10,695 nucleotides of DNA from Bacteroidales bacterium UBA2716 (GCA_002354005.1 DEKS01000087.1:13506-24200); one strand, 5' to 3'; shown: positions 1 to 6,530, counted from the stretch's first letter. The notes: a model not told the origin generated them from the sequence alone. Numbers and translations: made by a program.

Positions 1-242
1 GGCTGCTCAATGGTTTTCCCGCTTTTGAGTTCACGGATTTGCTGGCACATGAGCTTCCAGTCAATGGCGTCCGGGTGGTCGAAGTTGATGTTCTTCCGCT
101 CTTCCACGGGCACATGGCTGGAGTCTTTGTAGTAGGAATCCTGGGGGATGACCACTACACGGCCCTGCAGCTGGTTGACGATGGTTTTGACAACCGTTGT
201 TTTTCCGGATCCGGAACCTCCGGCAATACCGATAACAAGCAT
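1..242 (-). CDS. udk: Uridine kinase, partial (3' end beyond window)
   Basis: Only the first 80 codons are present; the gene runs off the left edge. Uridine kinase phosphorylates uridine and cytidine to UMP and CMP in the cytoplasmic pyrimidine salvage pathway. The visible part starts MLVIGIAGGSGSGKTT, a P-loop (Walker A, GGSGSGKT at residues 8-15) right at the N-terminus, as usual in this family. It is followed by the QDSYYKD segment (about residues 40-46) and the NFDHPDAIDW segment (about 59-68), both characteristic of uridine kinases rather than other P-loop kinases. The start is the ATG at 240-242, directly ahead of the P-loop strand. It lies 11 bases downstream of asnS with no terminator between, so the two are probably co-transcribed. 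Identification is firm; the C-terminal half cannot be assessed. Confidence 0.93.
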   Translation of the reverse strand, partial: MLVIGIAGGSGSGKTTVVKTIVNQLQGRVVVIPQDSYYKDSSHVPVEERKNINFDHPDAIDWKLMCQQIRELKSGKTIEQ

Positions 243-253
243 AGTATCTGAGG

Positions 254-1657
254 TTAAAATTCTGCGTTTTTGGGAGTGCGGGGGAACGGGATGACGTCGC
301 GGATGTTGGCCATGCCGGTGACAAAGAGCAGCAGGCGCTCGAAGCCCAGGCCGAATCCGCTGTGCGGCACGCTTCCGTACCGGCGGGTGTCAATATACCA
401 CTCCAGGTTCTTGCGGGACATGCCCAGTTCATCGATACGCTGTTCCAGCTTTTCCAGGGAGGCTTCACGTTCGCTGCCGCCGATAATCTCACCAATCTTG
501 GGGAAGAGTACATCCATGCCGCGAACGGTGCGGCCGTCCTCGTTCTGCTTCATGTAGAAGGCCTTGATGTCCTTGGGGAAGTCGATGAGGATGACAGGTT
601 TCTGGAAGTGTTTTTCTACCAGATAGCGTTCATGCTCGCTCTGGAAATCCGTGCCCCAGTGCACCGGGTACTCGAACTTGACACCATCTGCAACGGCCTT
701 TTCCAGAATATCCACGGCTTCCGTATAGGTAACCTTCTGGAAGGCGATGCCAAGGACGCTCTTCATGCGCTCGATGAGACCGTCGTCGTATTTGTCGTTG
801 AGGAACTGGAGGTCGTCCATGCAGTTGTCCAGGGCGTACTGCACCAGGTACTTCACGAATTCCTCTGCCAGGGCCATGTTGTCGTTGATGTCGTAGAAGG
901 CCATTTCCGGCTCAATCATCCAGAACTCCGCCAGGTGGCGCGGGGTATTGGAATTCTCTGCGCGGAAGGTGGGCCCGAAGGTGTAGATTTCCCCTACGGC
1001 CGTGGCGCCCAGCTCACCTTCCAGCTGGCCGGAAACGGTGAGGGAGGTCTTTTTGCCGAAGAAGTCTTTGGAGAAGTCCACATTGCCCTTTTTGTCCAGC
1101 GGAATGTTCTTCAGGTCCAGGGTGGTTACCTGGAACATGTCTCCTGCGCCCTCTGCGTCGGATTCCGTGATGAGCGGGGTGTGCAGGTACACAAAGCCTT
1201 TCTCATTGAAGAACTTGTGGATGGCGAAAGCCATGGCGTTGCGGATGCGAAGAACCGCACCAAAGGTGTTGGTCCTCAGGCGCATGTGTGCTACACTGCG
1301 GAGGTACTCCAGGGTGGTGTCCTTTTTCTGGAGCGGGAAGCGCATGGGGTCGCAGTCTCCCAGGACCTCAATCTCGCTGGCCTGGATTTCCACGGCCTGT
1401 CCGCTGCCCATGGAGGCCACCAGCTGGCCCTTCACGGCCAGGGAGGCACCTGTAGTGACGCGTTTGAGGAGTTCTTCGTCAAAGATCTCCGTATTGGCCA
1501 CGATTTGGATGTTATTGATGGTGGACCCGTCGTTGAGGGCGATGAACTTCACCTGTTTGTTTCCTCTCTTAGTGCGTACCCAGCCTTTGGCCAGTACTTC
1601 CTGGCCCGGCTCCGAGGCGAGCAGAGCCTTGATTTTGGTCCTTTTCACAGTTTCCAT
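254..1657 (-). CDS. asnS: Asparaginyl-tRNA synthetase
   Basis: Complete class II aminoacyl-tRNA synthetase of 467 residues, normal for bacterial AsnRS; it charges tRNA-Asn with asparagine in the cytoplasm. The N-terminal OB-fold anticodon-binding domain covers about residues 15-100 (GWVRTKRGNKQVKFIALNDGS). The catalytic core follows: motif 1 near 150-163 (NEKGFVYLHTPLIT), motif 2 at about 230-253 (TFRAENSNTPRHLAEFWMIEPE) and motif 3 at about 434-445 (GFGLGFERLLLF). The HSGFGLGFER form and the Asn-type motif 2 favour AsnRS over AspRS. The start METVKRTKIK is preferred because the OB fold begins soon after it. The first 13 bases overlap the end of the upstream HTH gene, but a good Bacteroidetes promoter at 1680-1711 can drive asnS on its own. 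The gene is followed closely by udk. Presence of AsnRS suggests direct charging of Asn-tRNA. Confidence 0.97.
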   Translation of the reverse strand: METVKRTKIKALLASEPGQEVLAKGWVRTKRGNKQVKFIALNDGSTINNIQIVANTEIFDEELLKRVTTGASLAVKGQLVASMGSGQAVEIQASEIEVLGDCDPMRFPLQKKDTTLEYLRSVAHMRLRTNTFGAVLRIRNAMAFAIHKFFNEKGFVYLHTPLITESDAEGAGDMFQVTTLDLKNIPLDKKGNVDFSKDFFGKKTSLTVSGQLEGELGATAVGEIYTFGPTFRAENSNTPRHLAEFWMIEPEMAFYDINDNMALAEEFVKYLVQYALDNCMDDLQFLNDKYDDGLIERMKSVLGIAFQKVTYTEAVDILEKAVADGVKFEYPVHWGTDFQSEHERYLVEKHFQKPVILIDFPKDIKAFYMKQNEDGRTVRGMDVLFPKIGEIIGGSEREASLEKLEQRIDELGMSRKNLEWYIDTRRYGSVPHSGFGLGFERLLLFVTGMANIRDVIPFPRTPKNAEF

Positions 1658-2166
1658 AATTTCCGATACTTCAAATCATGCAAATATAACATTTCTTCCC
1701 CAATTCGGCAACCCTTTCGGGGAAGGAGTGCCAGGTATTCTTGCTTATAGGGAGAATCGGACGCCTCAATCCGCTCCCGCAGGCGGGTTTTGAGGAGGCT
1801 GGCATGGGCTGCGCTGCTCAGCCCCAGCAGCTTCGCCGTGAATTCGTTGGTAAAACCGGCGGCCGAATAACTGAATACCCGGATGGATTTCCAGGAGAGG
1901 GCGGGGAAGTCGCTCTTCAGCCGGGAGAGGATCCCATGCATATGATGCTCCATCTTCTCCTGCAGAAGTCCCGGTCCCGTGGGACCTCCGAGAATCCGGT
2001 AGAGGGTTCCCATGCAGCGCTCCCGACGATACGCATCGGTAAAGTGCATTTCTTCCGCCAGTATCCACTCGTGGGCAAATACGGCAAGGTTCACCAGTTC
2101 GTGATGCATGAATACGCTTTGCAGCTTTCTGCGGGTGCTGCGTCCCATTTTCTGATTGTTTTCCAT
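1645..2166 (-). CDS. Small helix-turn-helix protein (LuxR / sigma region 4-like C-terminal domain)
   Basis: A 173-residue protein with no signal peptide or membrane segment. The N-terminal half is helical and rich in charged residues and His/Met (residues 1-90) and matches no catalytic family I recognise. Residues about 95-133 (IRVFSYSAAGFTNEFTAKLLGLSSAAHASLLKTRLRERI) have the pattern of the HTH found at the C-terminus of many Bacteroidetes regulators: an AGF turn, LLGLS before the recognition helix, and a basic KTRLRERI end. A DNA-binding regulator is therefore likely; its targets are unknown. The start ATG at 2164-2166 is chosen because a terminator and an inverted repeat lie directly upstream. 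That 10-bp inverted repeat (2169-2201) could be an autoregulatory operator. The last 20 or so residues (after LALLPRKG) overlap the asnS promoter and start, and look like a tail added by read-through. The gene could co-transcribe with asnS and udk. Confidence 0.62.
   Translation of the reverse strand: MENNQKMGRSTRRKLQSVFMHHELVNLAVFAHEWILAEEMHFTDAYRRERCMGTLYRILGGPTGPGLLQEKMEHHMHGILSRLKSDFPALSWKSIRVFSYSAAGFTNEFTAKLLGLSSAAHASLLKTRLRERIEASDSPYKQEYLALLPRKGCRIGEEMLYLHDLKYRKLWKL
1680..1711 (-). promoter_or_regulatory. Bacteroidetes-type promoter for asnS
   Basis: On the minus strand a -33 TTG (1709-1711) is followed after exactly 20 bases by TATATTTGC (1680-1688), a full match to the Bacteroidetes -7 element TAnnTTTG. 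Transcription should start near 1676, giving a leader of about 20 bases before the asnS ATG at 1657. The element lies inside the last codons of the upstream HTH gene. Match and spacing are seen in the sequence; activity is inferred. Confidence 0.7.
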
Positions 2167-2168
2167 GA

Positions 2169-2201
2169 TACTTTAGCGTTAAAAATTGGGGCGCTAAAGT
2201 A
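2169..2201. repeat. Perfect 10-bp inverted repeat upstream of the HTH gene
   Basis: TACTTTAGCG at 2169-2178 and its exact reverse complement CGCTAAAGTA at 2192-2201 flank a 13-base AT-rich spacer. The inner arm ends two bases before the ATG (2166) of the HTH gene. On the minus strand the outer arm reads TACTTTAG, one mismatch from the -7 promoter element TAnnTTTG, although no TTG sits at the right upstream distance. The repeat could be an operator for the HTH protein itself or an RNA hairpin over the start region. It lacks a following U-run, so it is not a terminator. Confidence 0.6.
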
Positions 2202-2216
2202 GCCTAAACGGGACAC

Positions 2217-2245
2217 AAAAAAAGCAGCCCCGAAGAGCTGCTTTT
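2217..2245 (-). terminator. Rho-independent terminator of the exbB-exbD operon
   Basis: On the minus strand AGCAGCTC (2235-2242) pairs with GGGCTGCT (2223-2230) around a TTCG tetraloop (2231-2234), closed by a C-G pair, the very stable cUUCGg form. It is followed by seven T's (2217-2223). It sits 30 bases after the stop of the last exbD gene and ahead of the HTH gene, so it separates these two transcription units. Confidence 0.88.
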
Positions 2246-2275
2246 AATGAAAATACTATAGACGATGTAAATCCC

Positions 2276-2749
2276 TTAGTCTTTCGCCGGTTTGCGGGCG
2301 GAGTACATGATCTTAAGGGCGGAGCAGCGACGCAGCTCCTGTTTTACATCGGAGACGATACCCATGCGGACGTCCTGGTCCACTTTGAGGTTTACGGTCA
2401 TCAGGGACCGTTCTGCCTCGGACATGGCGTCACGCTCTGCGGCGATAAAGTCGCGGATATCTGCAACTGTCTTGAAAGAGTCGTTGAGTTGGATACGGGC
2501 ATCGGTACCGTACATGGCCTGATACTGCAGGGTAGGGGAACCGATGAGGATATTGGCGCTCAGGTCTTTTCTCTCCAGTTTGGCGACCTCGGAGGCAACA
2601 GGTACAGTAACCTTTACCTTCTGCTCCGTTTCACGCATCTGCGTGGTCACCATGAAGAAGAACAGGAGCATGAACACGATATCGGACAGGGAGTTCGATG
2701 ATGCCTCCGGGACTTCCTTTTTGTTGCTGGAACTTCCAAATTTTGACAT
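2276..2749 (-). CDS. exbD: ExbD/TolR-family biopolymer transport protein, second copy
   Basis: A 157-residue inner-membrane protein of the ExbD/TolR family, which works with ExbB to couple the proton gradient to TonB-dependent outer-membrane transport or a related envelope task. A short cytoplasmic N-terminus leads into one membrane helix, about residues 20-36 (SLSDIVFMLLFFFMVTT). It carries the conserved proton-responsive Asp at position 23. The remaining 120 residues form the periplasmic domain, ending in DVKQELRRCSALKIMYSA, a segment typical of this Bacteroidetes paralogue. It is the last gene of the operon, 14 bases after the other exbD, and ends before a strong terminator. Unusually for this operon, the start has a complete Shine-Dalgarno site. 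Family assignment is firm; the exact transport partner cannot be told from sequence. Confidence 0.93.
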   Translation of the reverse strand: MSKFGSSSNKKEVPEASSNSLSDIVFMLLFFFMVTTQMRETEQKVKVTVPVASEVAKLERKDLSANILIGSPTLQYQAMYGTDARIQLNDSFKTVADIRDFIAAERDAMSEAERSLMTVNLKVDQDVRMGIVSDVKQELRRCSALKIMYSARKPAKD

Positions 2750-2755
2750 ACTTTT

Positions 2756-2762
2756 ACCTCCT
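2756..2762 (-). promoter_or_regulatory. Perfect Shine-Dalgarno site for the second exbD
   Basis: The minus strand reads AGGAGGT, then six bases (AAAAGT), then the ATG at 2747-2749. The site fits entirely between the stop codon of the first exbD (2764-2766) and this start. It fixes the start codon. Other genes of the operon show only A-rich or weak upstream sequence, as is usual in Bacteroidetes. Confidence 0.8.
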
Positions 2763-2763
2763 A

Positions 2764-3330
2764 TTATTTTTTACCGGTATCCTTAGGTTCTGCCTCGGAG
2801 ATGTTCTGAGGCACAGCCTTCTTAACAATGTCCTGCTCTGCTTCGGTGAGTTTGGAGAACTTTTTGCCGAAGTTGGCTCTGGAGAAGTCGTCGCGGAGCT
2901 CGTTCACGGCCTTCACCAGCTCATTCTGTACCTGAAGGTATGCCTGATAACTGGTACCACGGTCGTTCTGCAGGGAGATAACGCCCTTGGAGACCATGTA
3001 GGTTTTGCCCTCAATTTCCTTGGCCTCTTTTTCCGGGAGGTTGGGGTCGTTGGTGGGGTTGGTGAGGAACTCTTTGATTTTGTCTTTCAAGTATAAGATA
3101 TCCATGGGCTCGCTACCGGCAAACAACTTATCGGCAGAGTTGATTCTGACGATGATGATGTTACGGCGGTTCACCTTCTGGTCCTGGGCCTGTTTGTCAT
3201 CAGGGATAGGAGGAAGGCGGCGCTGCAGACCTGACTGGTCCCCCATGGTGGTAGTCATGAGGAAGTAGCACAGCAGCAGGAATGCAATGTCTGCCGTAGA
3301 GCCGATTGTTGAAATTTTTCTTCTTGCCAT
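2764..3330 (-). CDS. exbD: ExbD/TolR-family biopolymer transport protein, first copy
   Basis: A 188-residue member of the ExbD/TolR family, clearly different from the neighbouring copy. The N-terminus is very short (MARRKISTIG) and leads straight into the single membrane helix, about residues 11-28 (STADIAFLLLCYFLMTTT), with the conserved Asp at position 14. The periplasmic part holds QRRLPPIPDD after the helix, an NPTNDPNLPEKE stretch, a SLQNDRGTSYQAYLQVQNEL helix and an ISEAEP C-terminus. These are hallmarks of the Bacteroidetes form, which is longer than proteobacterial ExbD (about 140 residues). It should assemble with the ExbB pentamer encoded upstream. The start is eight bases after the small membrane gene, indicating tight co-transcription. 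Whether the two ExbD proteins form a heterodimer or separate complexes is not visible from sequence. Confidence 0.93.
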   Translation of the reverse strand: MARRKISTIGSTADIAFLLLCYFLMTTTMGDQSGLQRRLPPIPDDKQAQDQKVNRRNIIIVRINSADKLFAGSEPMDILYLKDKIKEFLTNPTNDPNLPEKEAKEIEGKTYMVSKGVISLQNDRGTSYQAYLQVQNELVKAVNELRDDFSRANFGKKFSKLTEAEQDIVKKAVPQNISEAEPKDTGKK

Positions 3331-3338
3331 GGTTTCTC

Positions 3339-3785
3339 TTATTTTTTGCGGATGGCCATAATGACTTCACCTGCGATGATCGAGAGGATGGCGCAGCCAC
3401 CTACGATGTAAGCGAGGTTGAGGATGGTGTCGGTCATCTTGAGCTCACTTGCGGAGGGAGGAACGGGACCGGAGAATCCGATTGCCGGGCTGCCCGGGGA
3501 AATCAGATACACCAGGCCGGCCAGCACGGCTGCACCGAGCACATAGATACCGAGTTTAACGAGACTCTTAGGGTCGGTGATGGCGCGGATGTAGATACCC
3601 ACGCAAATCACGGCTGCGAGGGCGATGCCCAGCACGATGTATGCCCAGGTAAGGAGCACGTTCGTTGCGGCACCGTCATTGGCCTCGAATCCCGTAAAGA
3701 AACCCCAGACCAGCACGCAGACGCTCAGGCCCATGAGGACCCAGAGGACAATCTTGAAAATTTTAGCGTATTTCTGGTTTTCCAT
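3339..3785 (-). CDS. Small four-helix membrane protein of the exbBD operon, function unknown
   Basis: A 148-residue, very hydrophobic protein with four predicted membrane helices at about residues 11-31, 43-66, 76-95 and 120-144. A hydrophilic loop (GSPAIGFSGPVPPSASELKMTD, about 98-119) lies between the third and fourth, and a basic tail (AIRKK) closes the protein. There is no recognisable catalytic motif. It sits 25 bases after exbB and eight before the first exbD, so it is made together with the proton-channel proteins. A similar small protein occupies this position in other Bacteroidales as far as I recall. The context suggests an accessory subunit or assembly factor of the ExbB-ExbD complex; this is inference only. 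The start MENQKYAKIF precedes the first helix with a short amphipathic segment and fits the spacing. Confidence 0.8.
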   Translation of the reverse strand: MENQKYAKIFKIVLWVLMGLSVCVLVWGFFTGFEANDGAATNVLLTWAYIVLGIALAAVICVGIYIRAITDPKSLVKLGIYVLGAAVLAGLVYLISPGSPAIGFSGPVPPSASELKMTDTILNLAYIVGGCAILSIIAGEVIMAIRKK

Positions 3786-3810
3786 TGTAATTGGAATTTA
3801 AGGGGTTAAC

Positions 3811-4602
3811 TTATTTCTTCTTGTTGTATTTTACCATAGCGTCCACGAAGCGGATGGAGGAGTCTTCCATGTCGATGGACAGAGCATCAATCTTGGCAAT
3901 GATGTAGTTGTAGAAGATCTGGAGGATCATAGCAACGATAAGACCGCCCACAGTGGTGATGAGGGCCACCTTCATACCGCCGGCAACAACGTTCGGGGAG
4001 ATATCACCGGCTGCCTGGATGGCGTCGAAGGCCTGGATCATACCGATAACGGTACCAAGGAATCCCAGGGACGGGGCGATACCGATGAACAGAGCCAGCC
4101 AGCTGAGGCCGTTCTCCATGAGGCTCATCTGAACACCGCCATAGGAAACGATGGTCTTTTCCACTACATCTACGCCCTGGTCTGCGCGGAGCAGGCCCTG
4201 ATAGAAGATGCTGGCCACGGGACCGCGGGTTTCACGGCATACTTTCTTGGCTTCTTCGATACCGCCTTTTTCAAGAGCAGCTTCCACGGCCTCGAGGAGC
4301 TTGGTGGTGTTGGTCTTGGAGAAGGCCAGGTACAGGATGCGCTCAATGGCGATAGCCATACCAAGGATAAGGCAGATGATGATCAGGGACATGAAGCCTG
4401 CACCACCTTCGATGAACTTGGTCTTAAGAGCCTGGTGGAGGGGAACTTCCTCACCGGAACCGGCGAACAGATCCACAACCTCTTCAGCTTCTTCTACCTG
4501 CTGAGCAGCGGCGGGGGCGGCAGCCTCCTCCTGAGCGGAAGCGATGTTTGCAGTGAAGGTCATAAGACCGGCGACTGCCAAAAACATGAAAAACTTTTTC
4601 AT
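3811..4602 (-). CDS. exbB: ExbB/TolQ/MotA-family proton channel protein with signal peptide
   Basis: A 263-residue ExbB/TolQ-family inner-membrane protein; with ExbD it forms the proton-driven motor that energises TonB-dependent uptake. Residues 1-23 are a signal peptide (MKKFFMFLAVAGLMTFTANIASA, cut before Gln24), followed by an Ala/Glu-rich periplasmic stretch (24-50). Three membrane helices follow at about 69-92, 163-185 and 207-232. The family signature spans about 173-193 (IGIAPSLGFLGTVIGMIQAFD) and 208-233 (GMKVALITTVGGLIVAMILQIFYNY), with the TT pair of the channel at 216-217. The cytoplasmic domain lies between the first two helices. An N-terminal leader is known from a subset of ExbB proteins and is usual in Bacteroidetes. 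It is the first gene of a four-gene operon with a probable promoter at 4669-4699 and a 60-base AT-rich leader without a Shine-Dalgarno site. No tonB is in view. Confidence 0.94.
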   Translation of the reverse strand: MKKFFMFLAVAGLMTFTANIASAQEEAAAPAAAQQVEEAEEVVDLFAGSGEEVPLHQALKTKFIEGGAGFMSLIIICLILGMAIAIERILYLAFSKTNTTKLLEAVEAALEKGGIEEAKKVCRETRGPVASIFYQGLLRADQGVDVVEKTIVSYGGVQMSLMENGLSWLALFIGIAPSLGFLGTVIGMIQAFDAIQAAGDISPNVVAGGMKVALITTVGGLIVAMILQIFYNYIIAKIDALSIDMEDSSIRFVDAMVKYNKKK

Positions 4603-4668
4603 AATTGTTTTTGTGTTGTTAGTTATTAAGTTGAATTAGTTAATGAATTAATAGTCTCATTTGGTCGT

Positions 4669-4699
4669 GCAATTTAGTCATTATTTTCCAAACTGCCAA
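4669..4699 (-). promoter_or_regulatory. Possible promoter of the exbB operon
   Basis: On the minus strand a TTG (4697-4699) is followed after 20 bases by TAAATTGC (4669-4676), an imperfect -7 element resembling TAnnTTTG. It lies just after the ansA stop codon. The predicted leader of about 60 bases is AT-rich and ends in an A-rich stretch before the ATG, the usual Bacteroidetes substitute for a Shine-Dalgarno site. I see no terminator between ansA and this point, so read-through from ansA is possible. Confidence 0.4.
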
Positions 4700-4702
4700 A
4701 GT

Positions 4703-5734
4703 TTATTTGCTTATTTCTCCGCAGAGGTCCTTTTCCAGCATGGTTTTCACCCATTTGTCGTTCTGGCTCCGGCCCATCAGGGAAAACAGTTTTCCCAGGG
4801 CGGCTTCCGTGGTAATGTCGGCCCCGGAAAGGACACCTACATGCTTGAGGGAGGCTCCGGTAGCGTACAGGTCCATGTTCACGGTGCCCGCTTTGCACTG
4901 GGTAACATTGAGCAGGATTTTTCCTGCGTCGCCGGCCTCTTTCAGCAAATCCAGGAACCAGGGCTTGGACGGGGCATTGCCAGAGCCATAGGTTTCGATG
5001 ATGCAGGCGCGGGTGAGCGGGTCTGCCACTACGGCGCGCATCACCTGCGGTGTCATGCCCGGGTGCACCTTGAGAATAGCCACACGCGTATCCAACTGAG
5101 TCTGGACCCGCAGCATGGCATCCCAGTACACGGGTTTGCGGATAATGTCCGTGTTGTAGCGGATGTTGATGCCGGCCTCTGCCAGCGGCGGGCAGTTGGG
5201 GGAGGCGAAGGCGTTGAAGGCCTCGGCGCTGTATTTGGTGGAACGGTTGCCCCGTAGCAGCTTGGAATCGAAGAAAATACAGACCTCCGGCACCCGTGCG
5301 TGCCCCTCATGGTCCTTGGCGGCGGCAATTTCCACGGCCGATATCAGGTTCTCCTTTCCGTCCGTGCGGGGTACGCCGATGGGCAGCTGGCTCCCGGTAA
5401 AGACCACCGGTTTGGTGAGCCCTTCCAGCATAAAGCTCAGGGCCGATGCGCTGTAGGCCATGGTGTCCGTGCCGTGCAGGATGACAAAACCGTCGTAGTC
5501 CTCGTAGCGCTCGGCAATGAGCTGCGCCAGTTGCACCCAGATGGAAGGCTCCATGTCGGAGGAGTCGATGAGCGGGTCAAAGGTGTACGAGTCGATCCGG
5601 ACGTCGAACTTGTTCAGTTCCGGCACTTCGTCCTTGATCTGGCTAAAGTCGAAGGGCTTCAGGGTGCCGTCCTGCGGGTCTTCCTTCATGCCGATGGTGC
5701 CACCGGTGTAAATGATGAGTATGGACGATTTCAT
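4703..5734 (-). CDS. ansA: Type I (cytoplasmic) L-asparaginase
   Basis: A 343-residue L-asparaginase that hydrolyses asparagine to aspartate and ammonia. The two catalytic triads of the family are visible. TGGTIG is at residues 10-15, with Thr13 as the expected nucleophile. HGTDTMAYSAS is at 87-97, with Thr89, Asp90 and the following Thr91. The substrate-binding DSSD lies at 57-60. GSQLPIG and SKLLRGNRSTK are further family segments. There is no signal peptide, and the length and layout match the AnsA (type I) enzymes, so it should act in the cytoplasm. The ATG at 5732-5734 overlaps the TGA of tatD (ATGA), pointing to translational coupling. I see no promoter of its own; expression probably comes from tatD. 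It likely feeds aspartate and ammonia metabolism from imported asparagine. Strict asparaginase against mixed glutaminase activity cannot be decided here. Confidence 0.95.
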   Translation of the reverse strand: MKSSILIIYTGGTIGMKEDPQDGTLKPFDFSQIKDEVPELNKFDVRIDSYTFDPLIDSSDMEPSIWVQLAQLIAERYEDYDGFVILHGTDTMAYSASALSFMLEGLTKPVVFTGSQLPIGVPRTDGKENLISAVEIAAAKDHEGHARVPEVCIFFDSKLLRGNRSTKYSAEAFNAFASPNCPPLAEAGINIRYNTDIIRKPVYWDAMLRVQTQLDTRVAILKVHPGMTPQVMRAVVADPLTRACIIETYGSGNAPSKPWFLDLLKEAGDAGKILLNVTQCKAGTVNMDLYATGASLKHVGVLSGADITTEAALGKLFSLMGRSQNDKWVKTMLEKDLCGEISK

Positions 5735-6525
5735 AGGTTAAACAGTCGTATGGCGTTATCCGTCGTAATGGTTTCTATTTCATTCAGGCTCAGTCCTTTA
5801 ACTTCTGCCAGACGGGCGGCGATAAGCGGAAGGTAAGCGCTCTCGTTGCGTTTTCCGCGGTAGGGGACGGGGGCCAGGTAGGGGGCGTCCGTTTCCAGAA
5901 GGAGGTGCTCCAGGGGGATGCGGGCCACGACGGCGGGGAGGGATGCGTTCTTGAAGGTGAGCACCCCGCCAACCCCCACGGCGAAGTCTCCGCTCCGGTT
6001 GGCGCGCTCGTACACCTCGAAGCTACCGGAGAAACAGTGCAGGTTGCCCCTCAGGTGCAGGTGGCGGCAGTCTTCCAGCACGGCAAAAAAGTCCTCCCAG
6101 GCATCCCTGAGATGGATATTGACCGGCAAATTGAGTTTGGCCGCCAGCTCAAACTGCAACCGCAGTACCTCCTTTTGTTCCCGGGCAAACTCCTTCCCCT
6201 CGTGGTAATCCAGCCCAATCTCGCCAATGGCGACGATGCCTGTCATTCCGAGCGAAGCGAGAGAATCTCCCGCCGCTATGCGGTACACCGCATCCAGTTC
6301 TTCCTTCCAGTTATCCGCCGTCACAGACCCGGGATACAGGCCCAGCATCTGGAATAGCACGCCGGGATGCCTGAGGCCTGTCTCCCACATCCGGGGACGC
6401 TCCAGCGAATCTACATCGGCCTGAATCATTTTGCCCACACCGGCATCCAGAGCACGCTGAATGGCCGCCTCCGCGTCCGGAAGCAGCCATTCGTCGTAAA
6501 AATGCGTATGCGTGTCCACAAACAT
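5731..6525 (-). CDS. tatD: TatD-family metal-dependent hydrolase (DNase-like) with in-frame repeat
   Basis: A 264-residue TIM-barrel hydrolase of the TatD family; characterised members are metal-dependent 3'-5' exonucleases or DNases. All metal ligands are present: THTH with His6 and His8, Glu102 in GEIGLD, His138 in NIHLRD, His163 in HCFSG and Asp213 in ETDAPYL. The start at 6523-6525 (MFVDTHTH) fits the family, whose metal motif begins within the first few residues. A -7 promoter element ends only five bases upstream, so the transcript may be leaderless. The odd feature is residues 86-96 (GDSLASLGMTG), just before VAIGEIGLD. They are encoded by an antisense copy of a short dispersed repeat (6238-6269). 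This lengthens a loop near the Glu ligand without breaking the frame. The family designation is solid; orthology to E. coli TatD rather than YcfH or YjjV is not certain. The gene overlaps ansA by four bases. Confidence 0.92.
   Translation of the reverse strand: MFVDTHTHFYDEWLLPDAEAAIQRALDAGVGKMIQADVDSLERPRMWETGLRHPGVLFQMLGLYPGSVTADNWKEELDAVYRIAAGDSLASLGMTGIVAIGEIGLDYHEGKEFAREQKEVLRLQFELAAKLNLPVNIHLRDAWEDFFAVLEDCRHLHLRGNLHCFSGSFEVYERANRSGDFAVGVGGVLTFKNASLPAVVARIPLEHLLLETDAPYLAPVPYRGKRNESAYLPLIAARLAEVKGLSLNEIETITTDNAIRLFNL
6238..6269 (+). repeat. Dispersed short repeat, copy 1, inside tatD
   Basis: On the plus strand, GCCTGTCATTCCGAGCGAAG (6238-6257) is identical over 20 bases to the copy at 8972-8991 on the minus strand. 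The following CGAGAGAATCTC differs slightly from TCGAGGAATCTC there. The copy is antisense to tatD and is translated in frame as GDSLASLGMTG. Confidence 0.85.
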
Positions 6526-6530
6526 ATCTA

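Noticed and set aside
362..1750. Long plus-strand open frame of about 460 codons opposite asnS
   Set aside because: It is antisense to a clear AsnRS gene, its translation resembles no family, and long antisense frames are common in GC-rich genes.
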